Assembly: GCA_963662155.1 (NCBI GenBank)
Contig: OY759268.1
Location: 53,367,957 to 53,431,956, forward strand
Source of the DNA: Lamellibrachia columna
Taxonomy: Eukaryota; Annelida; Polychaeta; Sabellida; Siboglinidae
Direction of reading: 5' to 3'
DNA: 64,000 nt
The notes under the pieces are model-generated. The model was not told the origin of the DNA and did no database searches. It saw only the letters and a program-made list of their open reading frames with translations. Positions within the stretch are counted from its first letter, which is position 1. Every line of letters starts with the position of its first letter. Positions 21,962 to 33,205 of this stretch are shown piece by piece. Position numbers and translations under genes: made by a program.

Positions 21962-24852
21962 AACTATTGAACTATTATATTTCTATACTATGAAGTAGAC
22001 TGTGGTTGTGTATGTAAGTTTGTCCCACGTCCTCCGTCAGTTTCACAAATATGGGGCTGAGTCCAAAGGCATGGCTCGTACATTAAGAACATGTTTTAAT
22101 TCTGTTGAACTATTATATTTCTATACTATGAAGTAGACTGTGGTTGTGTATGTAAGTTTGTCCCACGTCCTCTGTCAGTTTCACAAATATGGGGCTGAGT
22201 CCATAGGCATGGCTCGTACATTAAGAACATGTTTTAATTCTGTTGAACTATTATATTTCTATACTATGAAGTAGACTGTGGTTGTGTATGTAAGTTTGTC
22301 CCACGTCCTCTGTCAGTTTCACAAATATGGGGCTGAGTCCATAGGCATGGCTCGTACATTAAGAACATGTTTTAATTCTGTTGAACTATTATATTTCTAT
22401 ACTATGAAGTAGACTGTGGTTGTGTAAGTTTGTCCCACGTCCTCTGTCAGGTTCACAAATACGGGGCTGAGTCCATAGGCATGGCTCATACATTAAGAAC
22501 ATGTTTTAATTCTGTTGAACTATTATATTTCTATACTATGAAGTAGACTGTGGTTGTGTATGTAAGTTTGTCCCACGTCCTCTGTCAGTTTCACAAATAT
22601 GGGGCTGAGTCCATAGGCATGGCTTGTACATTAAGAACATGTTTTAATTCTGTTGAACTATTATATTTCTATACTATGAAGTAGACTGTGGTTGTGTATG
22701 TAAGTTTGTTCCACGTCCTCTGTCAGTTTCACAAATATGGGGCTGAGTCCATAGGCATGGCTCGTACATTAAGAACATGTTTTAATTCTGTTGAACTATT
22801 ATATTTCTATACTATGAAGTAGACTGTGGTTGTGTATGTAAGTTTGTTCCACGTCCTCTGTCAGTTTCACAAATATGGGGCTGAGTCCATAGGCATGGCT
22901 CGTACATTAAGAACATGTTTTAATTATGTTGAACTATTATATTTCTATACTATGAAGTAGACTGTGGTTGTGTATGTAAGTTTGTTCCACGTCCTCTGTC
23001 AGTTTCACAAATATGGGGCTGAGTCCATAGGCATGGCTCGTACATTAAGAACATGTTTTAATTCTGTTGAACTATTATATTTCTATACTATGAAGTAGAC
23101 TGTGGTTGTGTATGTAAGTTTGTCCCACGTCCTCTGTCAGGTTCACAAATACGGGGCTGAGTCCATAGGCATGGCTCATACATTAAGAACATGTTTTAAT
23201 TCTGTTGAACTATTATATTTCTATACTATGAAGTAGACTGTGGTTGTGTATGTAAGTTTGTTCCACGTCCTCTGTCAGGTTCACAAATATGGGGCTGAGT
23301 CCATAGGCATGGCTCGTACATTAAGAACATGTTTTAATTCTGTTGAACTATTATATTTCTATACTATGAAGTAGACTGTGGTTGTGTATGTAAGTTTGTT
23401 CCACGTCCTCTGTCAGTTTCACAAATATGGGGCTGAGTCCATAGGCATGGCTCGTACATTAAGAACATGTTTTAATTCTGTTGAACTATTATATTTCTAT
23501 ACTATGAAGTAGACTGTGGTTGTGTATGTAAGTTTGTTCCACGTCCTCTGTCAGTTTCACAAATATGGGGCTGAGTCCATAGGCATGGCTCGTACATTAA
23601 GAACATGTTTTAATTATGTTGAACTATTATATTTCTATACTATGAAGTAGACTGTGGTTGTGTATGTAAGTTTGTTCCACGTCCTCTGTCAGTTTCACAA
23701 ATATGGGGCTGAGTCCATAGGCATGGCTCGTACATTAAGAACATGTTTTAATTATGTTGAACTATTATATTTCTATACTATGAAGTAGACTGTGGTTGTG
23801 TATGTAAGTTTGTCCCACGTCCTCTGTCAGGTTCACAAATACGGGGCTGAGTCCATAGGCATGGCTCATACATTAAGAACATGTTTTAATTCTGTTGAAC
23901 TATTATATTTCTATACTATGAAGTAGACTGTGGTTGTGTATGTAAGTTTGTTCCACGTCCTCTGTCAGGTTCACAAATATGGGGCTGAGTCCATAGGCAT
24001 GGCTCGTACATTAAGAACATGTTTTAATTCTGTTGAACTATTATATTTCTATACTATGAAGTAGACTGTGGTTGTGTATGTAAGTTTGTCCCACGTCCTC
24101 TGTCAGGTTCACAAATACGGGGCTGAGTCCATAGGCATGGCTCATACATTAAGAACATGTTTTAATTCTGTTGAACTATTATATTTCTATACTATGAAGT
24201 AGACTGTGGTTGTGTAAGTTTGTCCCACGTCCTCTGTCAGTTTCACAAATATGGGGCTGAGTCCATAGGCATGGCTCGTACATTAAGAACATGTTTTAAT
24301 TCTGTTGAACTATTATATTTCTATACTATGAAGTAGACTGTGGTTGTGTAAGTTTGTCCCACGTCCTCTGTCAGGTTCACAAATACGGGGCTGAGTCCAT
24401 AGGCATGGCTCATACATTAAGAACATGTTTTAATTCTGTTGAACTATTATATTTCTATACTATGAAGTAGACTGTGGTTGTGTATGTAAGTTTGTCCCAC
24501 GTCCTCTGTCAGTTTCACAAATATGGGGCTGAGTCCATAGGCATGGCTCGTACATTAAGAACATGTTTTAATTCTGTTGAACTATTATATTTCTATACTA
24601 TGAAGTAGACTGTGGTTGTGTATGTAAGTTTGTTCCACGTCTCTCTGTCAGGTTCACAAATATGGGGCTGAGCCCAAAGGCATGGCTCGTACATTAAGAA
24701 CATGTTTTAATTCTGTTGAACTATTATATTTCTATACTATGAAGTAGACTGTGGTTGTGTATGTAAGTTTGTCCCACGTTCTCTGTCAGTTTCACAAATA
24801 TGGGGCTGAGTCCATAGGCATGGCTCGTACATTAAGAACATGTTTTAATTCT
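21962..24852. repeat. 138-bp satellite array, about 21 copies
   Basis: Units start TTGAACTATTATATTTCTAT and repeat every 138 bp, for example 22102, 22240 and 22378. Some units are 134 bp because one TATG of GTGTATGTAAG is missing. Variants (GTCAGG/GTCAGT, TACGGGG/TATGGGG, CATAC/CGTAC) travel together, which indicates block-wise amplification. The array is non-coding. Confidence 0.95.
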
Positions 24853-25214
24853 TTACGAAATTTAAGATTACGAAAGAACCTATGTGAACATTTAACGTAG
24901 ATTCCATATCTCAGAACAATAGGCGTTTGTAGTTGTGTACAATTGTTACAATGCTATGCATGTTTTCTATGATTGTTCAGAGTTACATAATCTACGTCAA
25001 GCGTCTACATATGGTACGAACGCTCCGTTAAACAGCAGTTGGGCATGCTGTTGCCTTTGCCAAAATTTAACTGGGAGTGCACAAAATCATAAACTCTTGG
25101 AGTGACTGCCTGTTCTCCCGTGCAACGCAGCATAATAAAAAAATTCTGACAATGGCATGTATCAGCAGCATCTCGATTCACATCATTTAATGTTTAACAA
25201 TAATTAAGTCAAAC

Positions 25215-25460
25215 GTTTGCCATCCAAAACTACAAGTTCAATATGGCAAGTGGACAAGGAAACCATTAGCTTGAGAGTCCAACAATGTTTTCATCTATGT
25301 ATAGCCCACCCTTATCATATATATTAATGTTATATTTGTAAACATATTCTTACTGCTAGTATTAGCATAATCATTTGACAGTTTGTTCCATTTATTTATC
25401 GCTCCCTTTGAGAATAAATGCTTTCTCATATCCAACCGGCACTGTTCATACTTTATGCCT
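25215..25460 (-). mobile_element. CR1-like relic, 3' end
   Basis: The minus strand encodes 'EQCRLDMRKHLFSKGAINKW' and 'NKLSNDYANTSSKNMFTN', homologous to the C-terminus of ORF2 at 58516-62790. It is followed by a diverged 3' UTR (25215-25290). It is older than the copy at 129-665. Confidence 0.85.
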
Positions 25461-26041
25461 TTCAACATTTTGATTAGCTTTATAAAACTGTTTTTCAAGA
25501 TATAATTTTTGTAGACAATTTTTTTCACCAGATGGATTTCCTTTAAATTTGGTAAGAGCAGGTATCCCCACTGAAGACAGGAAGCAGCCATGTTAAAAAT
25601 AATAAACCCTAAATTAGAAATATGAGTGATGCAGTAGCCCAGTGATGTGAACATCATACCCAATTGAGAAGACGGGTTTGTTTTCACTTGCGGCTGTTTC
25701 GAAGCTCAGACAATTTTATTTACTCCACATTGCTCAGTTCACACAGCTAAATGAGTACCTGGTATAGACAGTGGTGGATATATGTGAATGAGTAGCATTC
25801 TCACAGTAATTGTGGTCGAGTTGGTGACATTGGTGTTGAGACATTGACCTGTATTAGCACTATTTGGTGCATTTAATAATTTTAGCAGTTTTAATCTTTG
25901 GAGAGTAGACAACTCAACTAACACGTACTGGAACCGTGGCACACCTGTACTGAACGATACAGACCCAGATTGGTTGCCCCACCCCCCAGCCCAGAAGTTA
26001 TTGCTGCGGTTGAGTAAAACGCCTTGTGTACCGGTCAACAG

Positions 26042-26224
26042 GTGCGGCAGATAAACTTTCTCTTGCGTTAGTTGCAGTAAACAAGCTTCCAAACTGGCCA
26101 ACCCCAATGAGAGAAGTGACAGCCCTTTTCCCCAGCACAGAGGCACTGTGTATTTGAACTGTGAACACATGAGCTTAATCCATGAGGCATATATGGACGC
26201 CATGCAAGGAGGATGTTCTCGCAG
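26042..26224 (+). pseudogene. PYROXD2: PYROXD2-like exon remnant 1
   Basis: The plus strand encodes 'LALVAVNKLPNW' and, after a frameshift near 26095, 'NPNERSDSPFPQHRGTVYLN' and 'EAYMDAMQGGCSR'. It ends at a GTAACT donor (26225). The KINVAxxxLPxF...PHHRxxIxLNCE...AxxDAxxGxPSxR pattern belongs to PYROXD2 (pyridine nucleotide-disulphide oxidoreductase domain 2), an FAD-binding mitochondrial protein of the phytoene-desaturase-like group. The acceptor is taken as the AG at 26040-26041 but is uncertain. The split Arg codon (AG|G) joins correctly to the next remnant. A minus-strand open frame over 25739-26203 is a shadow of this exon. Confidence 0.65.
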
Positions 26225-26824
26225 GTAACTACATTCTATTTGTTCTCAAACAGCAGGTCCGACCATGATTGCTTAGTTATTATTTATTATTATCAGAGAT
26301 AAAATTTAGCCTAAAATTATTGGGGCCAGCCGGACCCCCACTTTGCCAAAATCTAGGGGCCCGCCACAAAAACTGGGGCCCAAAAAAGGTTGCATAAAAA
26401 AAACAATATAAATGTTATTGAATTGTGTGCGCTTGTTCTGCTGCTTCCCGTTTCAAACTGCTGTCCCCACTTGCCATATTCTTTATACCCCATATGGTAT
26501 ATATACCATTAATTGAAAAATTAATGCATTAAGCTATTTTTTACCAATCATGTTGACATAAAAAACTGGGGTTAACCAGGGATGAGAGTGGATTTTTTTT
26601 GGGGGGGTGAAAACTAGTTGGGGTTCTGAAGCTCTCAAGTTTTGAGCACCATTTATGGTCTTAAAATTGGATGTTAATTATGCTAAGCTATATATTTATT
26701 TTACATGTGAAATCCAAAATAAGTGTTATTATATATTTTAATGTATTTACTAAAATTTTTGAAATGCCATATATCTGGGAACAGCTTGTTTATAGCTGTA
26801 ATTATAAAAGCATGCATGTAATCA

Positions 26825-26883
<59 letters not shown>

Positions 26884-26978
26884 CACAGTGAACAACAATA
26901 AAAAAATACTATCAAAATTCTATAAATTCTTTAACTCGGAACAATCGTTGAAAACATGCATAGCATTGCGGACAACTG

Positions 26979-27025
<47 letters not shown>

Positions 27026-27100
27026 TTAGTGAACTACAGTATGTGTGACATCAATAGAGCCAATGTTCGTTATATTAGTGTTTTTTTTCTGACTATCTAG
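26225..27100. other. Intron-like DNA with two (TA)n tracts
   Basis: It holds (TA)n at 26829-26880 and 26983-27023, both followed by similar 'ACAATAAAAAAATACTATC' or 'TTGAAAAC.TGCATAGCATTG' phrases. The second phrase also recurs near 27960-28010. No gene is seen. Confidence 0.5.
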
Positions 27101-27236
27101 GCCAGTCACTGAGATGACCATTCCCTCGCCCCTGTAAGGTGTCATTTAGTTCAGCTGTTTGTTCAATACGTACCCTACACCCTCGCAGGAGGCCAACGAT
27201 GTACCGAACAACTGAAGGAGACGTTCGCAGACAGAG
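27101..27236 (+). pseudogene. PYROXD2: PYROXD2-like exon remnant 2
   Basis: The acceptor GACTATCTAG ends at 27100 and the donor AG|GTGATT is at 27237. It encodes '[11 protein letters not shown]', then an in-frame TAA (27135-27137). In another frame it gives '[18 protein letters not shown]' and '[10 protein letters not shown]'. Family members have about eight residues (DPTLAPPG-like) between these pieces, so a small deletion shifted the frame here. The last codon splits (AGA G|TG) and continues exactly into 28285. Confidence 0.75.
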
Positions 27237-27458
27237 GTGATTTATGGGACTAACCACATTTATTTATATTAAGACAAAATACACACGCACACTCACATGC
27301 CAGTCATGGGGACAATTCCATTCCGGATTTGGAATTGACCCTCAATTCTAAATCCGTAATTGGAATAGACTATAACAGTTAGTCTGAATTGGAAGAATTG
27401 TTTGTGGAAACGGGATTGGAATTTATTTTTATGGAATTTGAATTTGACTTGATTTTTT

Positions 27459-27650
27459 TTGGAATTGAGGCCCCCTCCAAAACGAAGCAGACTGACCAGT
27501 TTCATGGTGAACTGGACCATACCTTCATCAACTGAAACATCAACTGAAATAGCTGACTACTTATCACAGCCACCACTCCCTGAGGATGCGAAGACCTTGG
27601 AGTGGTGGAGGTACAATAGGATTAGACACCCCTTCCTGAATGGAATTGGA
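27459..27650 (+). pseudogene. hAT transposase C-terminal fragment
   Basis: The plus strand encodes 'PPPKRSRLTSF' and 'EIADYLSQPPLPEDAKTLEW' then 'WRYNRIRHPFL'. This is the start of the hAT dimerisation domain (E..YL..P.LP....L.WW..N..R.P.L). The rest of the domain is missing. It is embedded in a stretch rich in TTGGAATTG (27315-27745), which may be the eroded repeat of the same element. Confidence 0.65.
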
Positions 27651-28284
27651 ATAAAACAATTGGAATTGACTGGAGTCGGAATAATTTTTTCCACGTGAAT
27701 TGGAATTGAGCTTTTTGAATTGAACAAAATTATAATTGACAAAATGGAATTGACCCCAACTATGTCACATGCACGCGCACACACGCGCTCACACACAGCG
27801 TTTGTCTAAGGCCGTGCAGATTGTCACACAAGAAAAACCCATTTTGTTTTTATAATTTTTTTTGACAACCACTTTACCTTAAAACTAATATATTTTATTA
27901 GTCGATTAGTTACACAGTGAAGAAAAATAGACAAATACTATAAAAAAATTTCTAAATTGTTGAACTTGGAACAATCATTGAAAACGCGCATAGCATTGTG
28001 GACAATTGTATGTAACTTGGACCAATTGCAGAAAACACACATAATGTTGCGAAGAATCTAGGATTCAGGGTAACAGTGGGGTAAAGTTATAAAAACAATT
28101 TTATTTAAGAGTGTGACGACTCCTTCATGGAATTTGACGCCCGAGATGCAAAATGTCTAGGTGTAGCATAATATACACATATACTCTAGCTTAATTTTAG
28201 TGAGATTGCTTTATTTAGGGTCTATGCTTACTGTGGCATCTCAGTTTAGTTATATTTGATGTTTGCTGCTTGTTGTGTTTTCAG

Positions 28285-28391
28285 TGTTTGATAATATTGA
28301 GGAGTATGTCCTAGGCTTCAAGGAGAGCATTGTTGGGTGTGACATACTTACACCAACAGACTTAGAGCGTATCTTTGGACTAACTGGAGAG
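28285..28391 (+). pseudogene. PYROXD2: PYROXD2-like exon remnant 3 (frame intact)
   Basis: The acceptor TTGTGTTTTCAG ends at 28284 and the donor GTAAGT begins at 28392. It encodes '[20 protein letters not shown]' and '[16 protein letters not shown]'. This is a near-diagnostic PYROXD2 segment (FDxIExYAPGFKxSVxGxDILTPPDLExIFGLxGG). This exon is undamaged. It is called part of a pseudogene only because its neighbours are broken. Confidence 0.85.
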
Positions 28392-28399
28392 GTAAGTTG

Positions 28400-30045
28400 A
28401 AAGATCTATTCTTTTGTTTGCTTCTTTAAGTCTGAAGTGGAATTTCTCACTGAATGAACATTAAAAGTTGTTCCTCGATGTTTCAGAGTCTTTTAGCGAA
28501 AAATCAAACTTATGTAATACCCGTTAAGACACGCTAGCTCATTTGTACAAATGTATAATCTAGCTTTGATGAAATCGTCGGACAAACTATTAAATAATAT
28601 TTTACCGGATCCAGTCAAAATTCAGCGAAAAAAGGGCTTCGGTGATCCAGCTCTATTTATTATGCTCTTCGACTTTTCAAACTTTTGCAAATTAACTAAT
28701 CTGACAAAATGTGTAACAAAATAATGCTGAATGTTACTGAAACTGTTCACACACTATATACTTGAACATCGGTGAACCTGATTCGTGATGGGCAAAAGGA
28801 ATTCCAAATTTAAATGATTCACTGATTGTTTTTTCTTTTCAGCTAAACTCTTTTGTTATTTCAAAATATGAACCTCTTAATGAACAATGATGATATCGAG
28901 TATTATGTGGTCGGGTGTCTATTATGGTGTGTAAAATTCTACATTACAAACTAAATGTGTTTTAACTCTTTACACCTGTATCAACATTTGAAGAAAAGCA
29001 ATGAAATGTTTTATTTGAAATTCGTATTGGACGGAGATGTAAACAAATATATTCTGTTATGAACTATCACTTATCTACTTAGGGCAGTTCACAGTTGTCA
29101 ATATTTACGTATTTGTACAAAGCGTACTAAGGGGGAGGGTCAAGGCCTGCAGACTAAAGGGGGAGAGTGTGAAGGTCTACCTACTAAAGGGGGTCAAGGC
29201 CCGTCTACTAATTGTTTTAATAATGTTTTATATGACGACTGTTACATCACGCAGCGCCGAGCGGTTAACGTGTTATATAACTACTATTGGTTTAAATTGC
29301 GTAACCAATCATGGCGCGGTGATGTAATACAGTCAGACATCTTGGACATTCACAACTTCGAGGAAAACAGTTATCAATATGACACCATAGAGTTGTTAGA
29401 AAAACACGTAGCTTTAACATAATTATTGGATAATCTGGAGATAAATGTTTGTAAACATATTCTAATGGTAATTATTGTATGTTATGTGTGCGTGCACTGT
29501 GTTGTAACATTGTTATATTGATATATCTTTAATGTGTAAAATTGTCAACATTGTAAAGTACTAATTCGGGGGGGGGGGTGAGTATGAGAATTAGTACACT
29601 TTGTAGGAATAGGTAAATGTTGACAACAGTAAACGGCCCCCTAGGGGTGATTTCAAAACAATGATGTACCATACTACAAGAAATCGGTGTAATTTAACCT
29701 CTGACCTCTACCCCCACTACATGAAACTTTGAACTACATCTACCTGTGGCAGTGTGCATTACCATGACAATGTCCTTGCTCGTATAGGTGTTGCTACGGT
29801 AATTCATATTCACCAGGTGACACTTCCGCCGTCGTAACGTCGGAAAAGAAACGATGGGTTTGGGAAAAATACATCGATGTATGAAAGCAATTTTGTGTAG
29901 TCTCTTACATCTATGTTTTGAGATCATGTCTTGTGTTCAAGTTGTCTGCTGTATTTGCTGTCATCACATATTATATTACAGTGATGTCCAGCGTCACAGA
30001 TTATGTTACAGTGATGTCCAGCGTTCTTGTGTCTTGTGCTTTTAC
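28400..30045. other. Intron-like DNA between PYROXD2 remnants
   Basis: 28510-28800 is distantly related to the 37.6-42.2 kb interspersed family (CATTTGTACAAATGTATAAT, GACAAACTATTAAAT, GGTGAACCTGATTCGTGATG). 29120-29220 has three loose copies of 'ACTAAAGGGGG..GGTC'. No gene is seen. Confidence 0.5.
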
Positions 30046-30138
30046 AACATCTTCCATGGTGCTATGTCTATGGATCAGTTGTTCTTGATGCGGCCCACGC
30101 CCTTCAATTCTGATTACCGTACACCCGTCCCTGGACTC
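30046..30138 (+). pseudogene. PYROXD2: PYROXD2-like exon remnant 4, cut by a Penelope-like element
   Basis: It encodes 'NIFHGAMSMDQLFLMRP' and 'SDYRTPVPGL', matching the C-terminal NIFHCAMSLDQLxxxRP...YRxPxxGL of PYROXD2. The codon order follows directly from the remnant at 28285-28391. The bases before it are TGCTTTTACAAC, with no AG where an acceptor is needed. The frame is then replaced at 30139 by the inverted arm of the element at 30139-30908, so the expected YLCGSG...GGGVxGAAG end is absent. Confidence 0.75.
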
Positions 30139-30908
30139 GAAACTTGTTATTCAATCTGAATATTTCGAACGCATCCTGGGGCCTTCTTCAGCAGACTAAA
30201 CTTACGGATGTGTCACATGACCAATGTCATGTGACACAAGCTGGAGCAGGACTGGTAGGATCTCCTGGCAAACGCCTCAGTTCAGAGTTGGTTTCTCTCT
30301 GTAGATGTTAGTCGCCTCCTTTATTTTTCTGCTGTGCCAGTTCTCCTCATTGTCTAGAATTTTAATGTCCTTCATAGAACACTGATGGCCTGTGTTCAGT
30401 TTGTGTTCACTTATAGCTGATTGGTGTTGTCGACAAGATAGATGTTCTTGTGCCAAGTGTCCTGGCTGTTTCTCCTATACAGTTTTGGTCACATTCTGGG
30501 CATTGTATGTCATATACCAACTCACACTTTGCTGCCTTTGCTGTTCTGTCTTTTGGGTATACCAACAGTGACCGCAGGGTGTTGATATGTTTGTGGTAAA
30601 CTGGGATGTCATAGGACTTGAAAATCCTTGCTAATTGTTCTGATAGTTTACTAATGTAGGGCAGACATATGGCATGTTGTCTTCTGTGTCTAACAGTGTG
30701 GTGATATGGTTTACTGATAGTCCTCATCTGTCTTTCAGTGTTGTGTCCTGGTTTAGTCGGTCCTTAATCACCGATACCGCCTCTGTCACCGGAGTCCTGC
30801 TCCAGCTTGTGTCACATGACATTGGTCATGTGACACATCCGTAACTTCAGTCTGCTGAAGAAGACCACGGGATGCGGTCGAAATATTCAGATGGAATAAC
30901 AAGTTCCT
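30139..30908 (-). mobile_element. Truncated Penelope-like element with GIY-YIG domain and inverted arms
   Basis: Arms of about 115 bp (30139-30253 and about 30793-30908) are inverted copies with few mismatches. Both contain CTGAAGAAG...CGAAATATTCAG and the palindrome GTCACATGACCAATGTCATG. Between them the minus strand encodes 'YISKLSEQLARIFKSYDIPV', 'NTLRSLLVYPKDRTAKAAK' and 'LVYDIQCPECDQNCIGETAR'. This is the end of a Penelope-type reverse transcriptase followed by its GIY-YIG nuclease (here the Y residues are replaced or shifted). The RT core is missing. Inverted terminal repeats on Penelope-like elements are known. It interrupts a PYROXD2 exon. Confidence 0.8.
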
Positions 30909-30909
30909 T

Positions 30910-31250
30910 GAGAGGTAATTATGTGTAATATTAATCACCGAGAAACCGGATAATCTTTCCATTCAAGTATTACTTTATGTAGTACGACATGGTGGGAGCT
31001 TAGGCCCACAGACTTGCATTATACACGTTTGCTTTGTCCAGTAATTATGTTACCAATGTGATTGCGCGTATTGATGAATGAGGCCGAATCTTGTAACGTA
31101 AGTTACTTGTGTTGAGCGATAAGTTTTATTTTAAGGAGTGGCAGATTTTACAACACAACGATCATCGAAAACGGAGGCGCAGAATGAAATAAGAGACATG
31201 TGTCTTGGAATCGATATACATATGATATGTAAAAGCTTGCTGTTCTCATA
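30910..31250. other. No gene recognised
   Basis: Unique-looking AT-rich DNA between the Penelope-like element and the telomere-like repeats. Confidence 0.4.
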
Positions 31251-31254
31251 CATG

Positions 31255-31665
31255 TTAACCCTAACCCTAACCCTAACTGACAATTGTATAATATACAATT
31301 GTCAGTTAGGGTTATTATGTACAAAAGGTTGGTGACCTTTGACCTTTGACCTATCATTAGGGTTACTAACCCTAACCCTAACTGACATTTATTCCTACGG
31401 TTTACCAGTTTTTTCTCGAATTTTCCGTTAGGGTTAATAACCCTAACCATAACCCTAATTGACAATTGTATAAGTGCAAAAGGTCGGTGACCTTTGACCT
31501 TTCATTAGGGTTACTAACCCTAACCTTAACGCTAACTGACAATTATTCCTACAGTTTATAAGTTTTTTCTCGAATTTTTCATTAGGGTTACTAACCCTAA
31601 CCCTAACTGGCAATTGTATCAAAGCAAAAGGTCGGTAACCTTTGACCTTCGACCTCGCCCCGCAG
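31255..31665. repeat. Interstitial telomere-like (CCCTAA)n modules in a larger repeat
   Basis: Short runs of TAACCC and GGGTTA (about 31255-31277, 31311-31318, 31357-31383, 31424-31459, 31505-31530 and 31583-31610) alternate with palindromic ACAATTGTATAATATACAAT and with TGACCTTTGACCT boxes. A unit of roughly 150-165 bp (GGTCGGTGACCTTTGACCTT...CTCGAATTTT) is repeated about 2.5 times. TTAGGG is the standard metazoan telomere repeat. Confidence 0.85.
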
Positions 31666-31689
31666 CGCCGTCTCGTAATCGTATCAGCG

Positions 31690-32600
31690 CAAAACAACAT
31701 GGCAGCAAAACAAGATGGCAGCCTCCATAGAGAAGTCACGTGATATGCAAATGAAGAGCTGTAACGTCATAAGTCACGTGACTGCTCTCGACCAATCAGA
31801 ACCATCAACACATTTGACTCGTAGCAGCGCCTCCTGGTGACCGTATCAATGCAAAACAACATGGCAGCAAAACAACATGGCAGCCTCCATACAGGGGTCA
31901 CTTGATATGGAAATGAGGAGCTGTGACATCATATGTCATGTGACGGCTCTCGACCAGTCAAATGCTTACCCAAAATCTGCACATTTGAGCGATAATAGAG
32001 GATTACCCCATGGCGCCCTCTGGCGAAATTTTCACCGCAAAAGGATGCAATTTATGCTCATTTATGCAAATTTTTGTAAATGAGGAGCTGTGACGTCATA
32101 GGTTACGTGACGGCTCTCGACCAATCAGAACAGTCGACACTTGACCCGTAGCACCCCAAGCGACAGTATCACCGCAAAGGAGTGACGTGACTGCTCTCAA
32201 CCAATCAGAAAGAACCTCAAAATCTGCACATTTGAGCGATAATAGGGGATGACCCTTGGCGTCCTCTGGCGACAGTTTCACCGCTAAGGGGTGTAATTTA
32301 TGCTAATTCATGCTAATTTATGCAAATAAGCTGTGACGTCATAGGTCACGTGACGGCTCTCGACCAATCATAACCGTCGATACAATTGACCTGAAGCGCC
32401 CCTGGCGGTGAAACTGCTCTCGACCAATCAAATGCTTACCCAAAATCTGCTCATTTGAGCGATAATAGGGTATTTTCACGTGGCGCCCTCTGGTGGCAAG
32501 AAACGCACGACCAATCAGAACGCTCCATTTCAAATTTCGACCAATCAGAAGCTTACCCAAAATCTGCTTATTTTTTATCCTTCAAAAAGACATATTACTC
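31690..32600. repeat. Degenerate tandem repeat rich in CRE, E-box and CCAAT motifs
   Basis: About five diverged units contain GGTCACGTGACGGCTCTCGA followed by CCAATCAGAA, and AAATCTGCACATTTGAGCGA followed by TAATAG and GGCGCCCTCTGG. TGACGTCA is at 32091-32098 and 32334-32341. CACGTG is present in several units, for example 32347-32352. CCAATCA occurs at least six times. No gene start is visible next to it. The family is unclassified. Confidence 0.8.
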
Positions 32601-32734
32601 CCCTGCACTGCGTCGCAGGAGTCCCCTTGCATATGTGGCCATTTGACATGACCGTGTGGAGGAATGACTTTCCGTCACACACTGCACTTGACGTACGTTA
32701 GTAAAATATTGTGTAGTGACTTTACTTTGTATTA

Positions 32735-33205
32735 TAGTTTGTATTATAGCATATCCCAAGTGAAACATGTTATAAACATACATTAATTATAGTCTAGTTT
32801 ACAGGCCCATGTTATTATAGTTATTATGTTATTATAGTTTGTATTATAGCATATCCCAAGTGAAACATGTCACAAACATACATTAATTATAGTCTAGTTT
32901 ACAGTCCCATGTTATTATAGTTATTATGTTATTATAGTTTGTATTATAGCATATCCCAAGTGAAACATGTCACAAACATACATTAATTATAGTCTAGTTT
33001 ACAGGCCCATGTTATTATGTTATTATGTTATTATAGTTTGTATTATAGCATATCCCAAGTGAAACATGTCACAAACATACATTAATTATAGTCTAGTTTA
33101 CAGGCCCATGTTATTATGTTATTATGTTATTATAGTTTGTATTATAGCATATCCCAAGTGAAACATGTCACAAACATACATTAATTATAGTCTAGTTTAC
33201 AGGCC
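32735..33205. repeat. ~100-bp tandem repeat, about 4.8 copies
   Basis: The landmark ATATCCCAAGTGAAACATGT ends-to-ends at spacings of 100, 100, 99 and 99 bp. The flanks (32609-32700 and 33205-33390) match the single-copy relative at 38854-39215, which contains one diverged unit. Confidence 0.95.

Noticed and set aside
25739..26203. 154-codon minus-strand frame
   Set aside because: It lies opposite the PYROXD2-like exon remnant, which has clear homology, a donor site and phase agreement. The minus frame has none.
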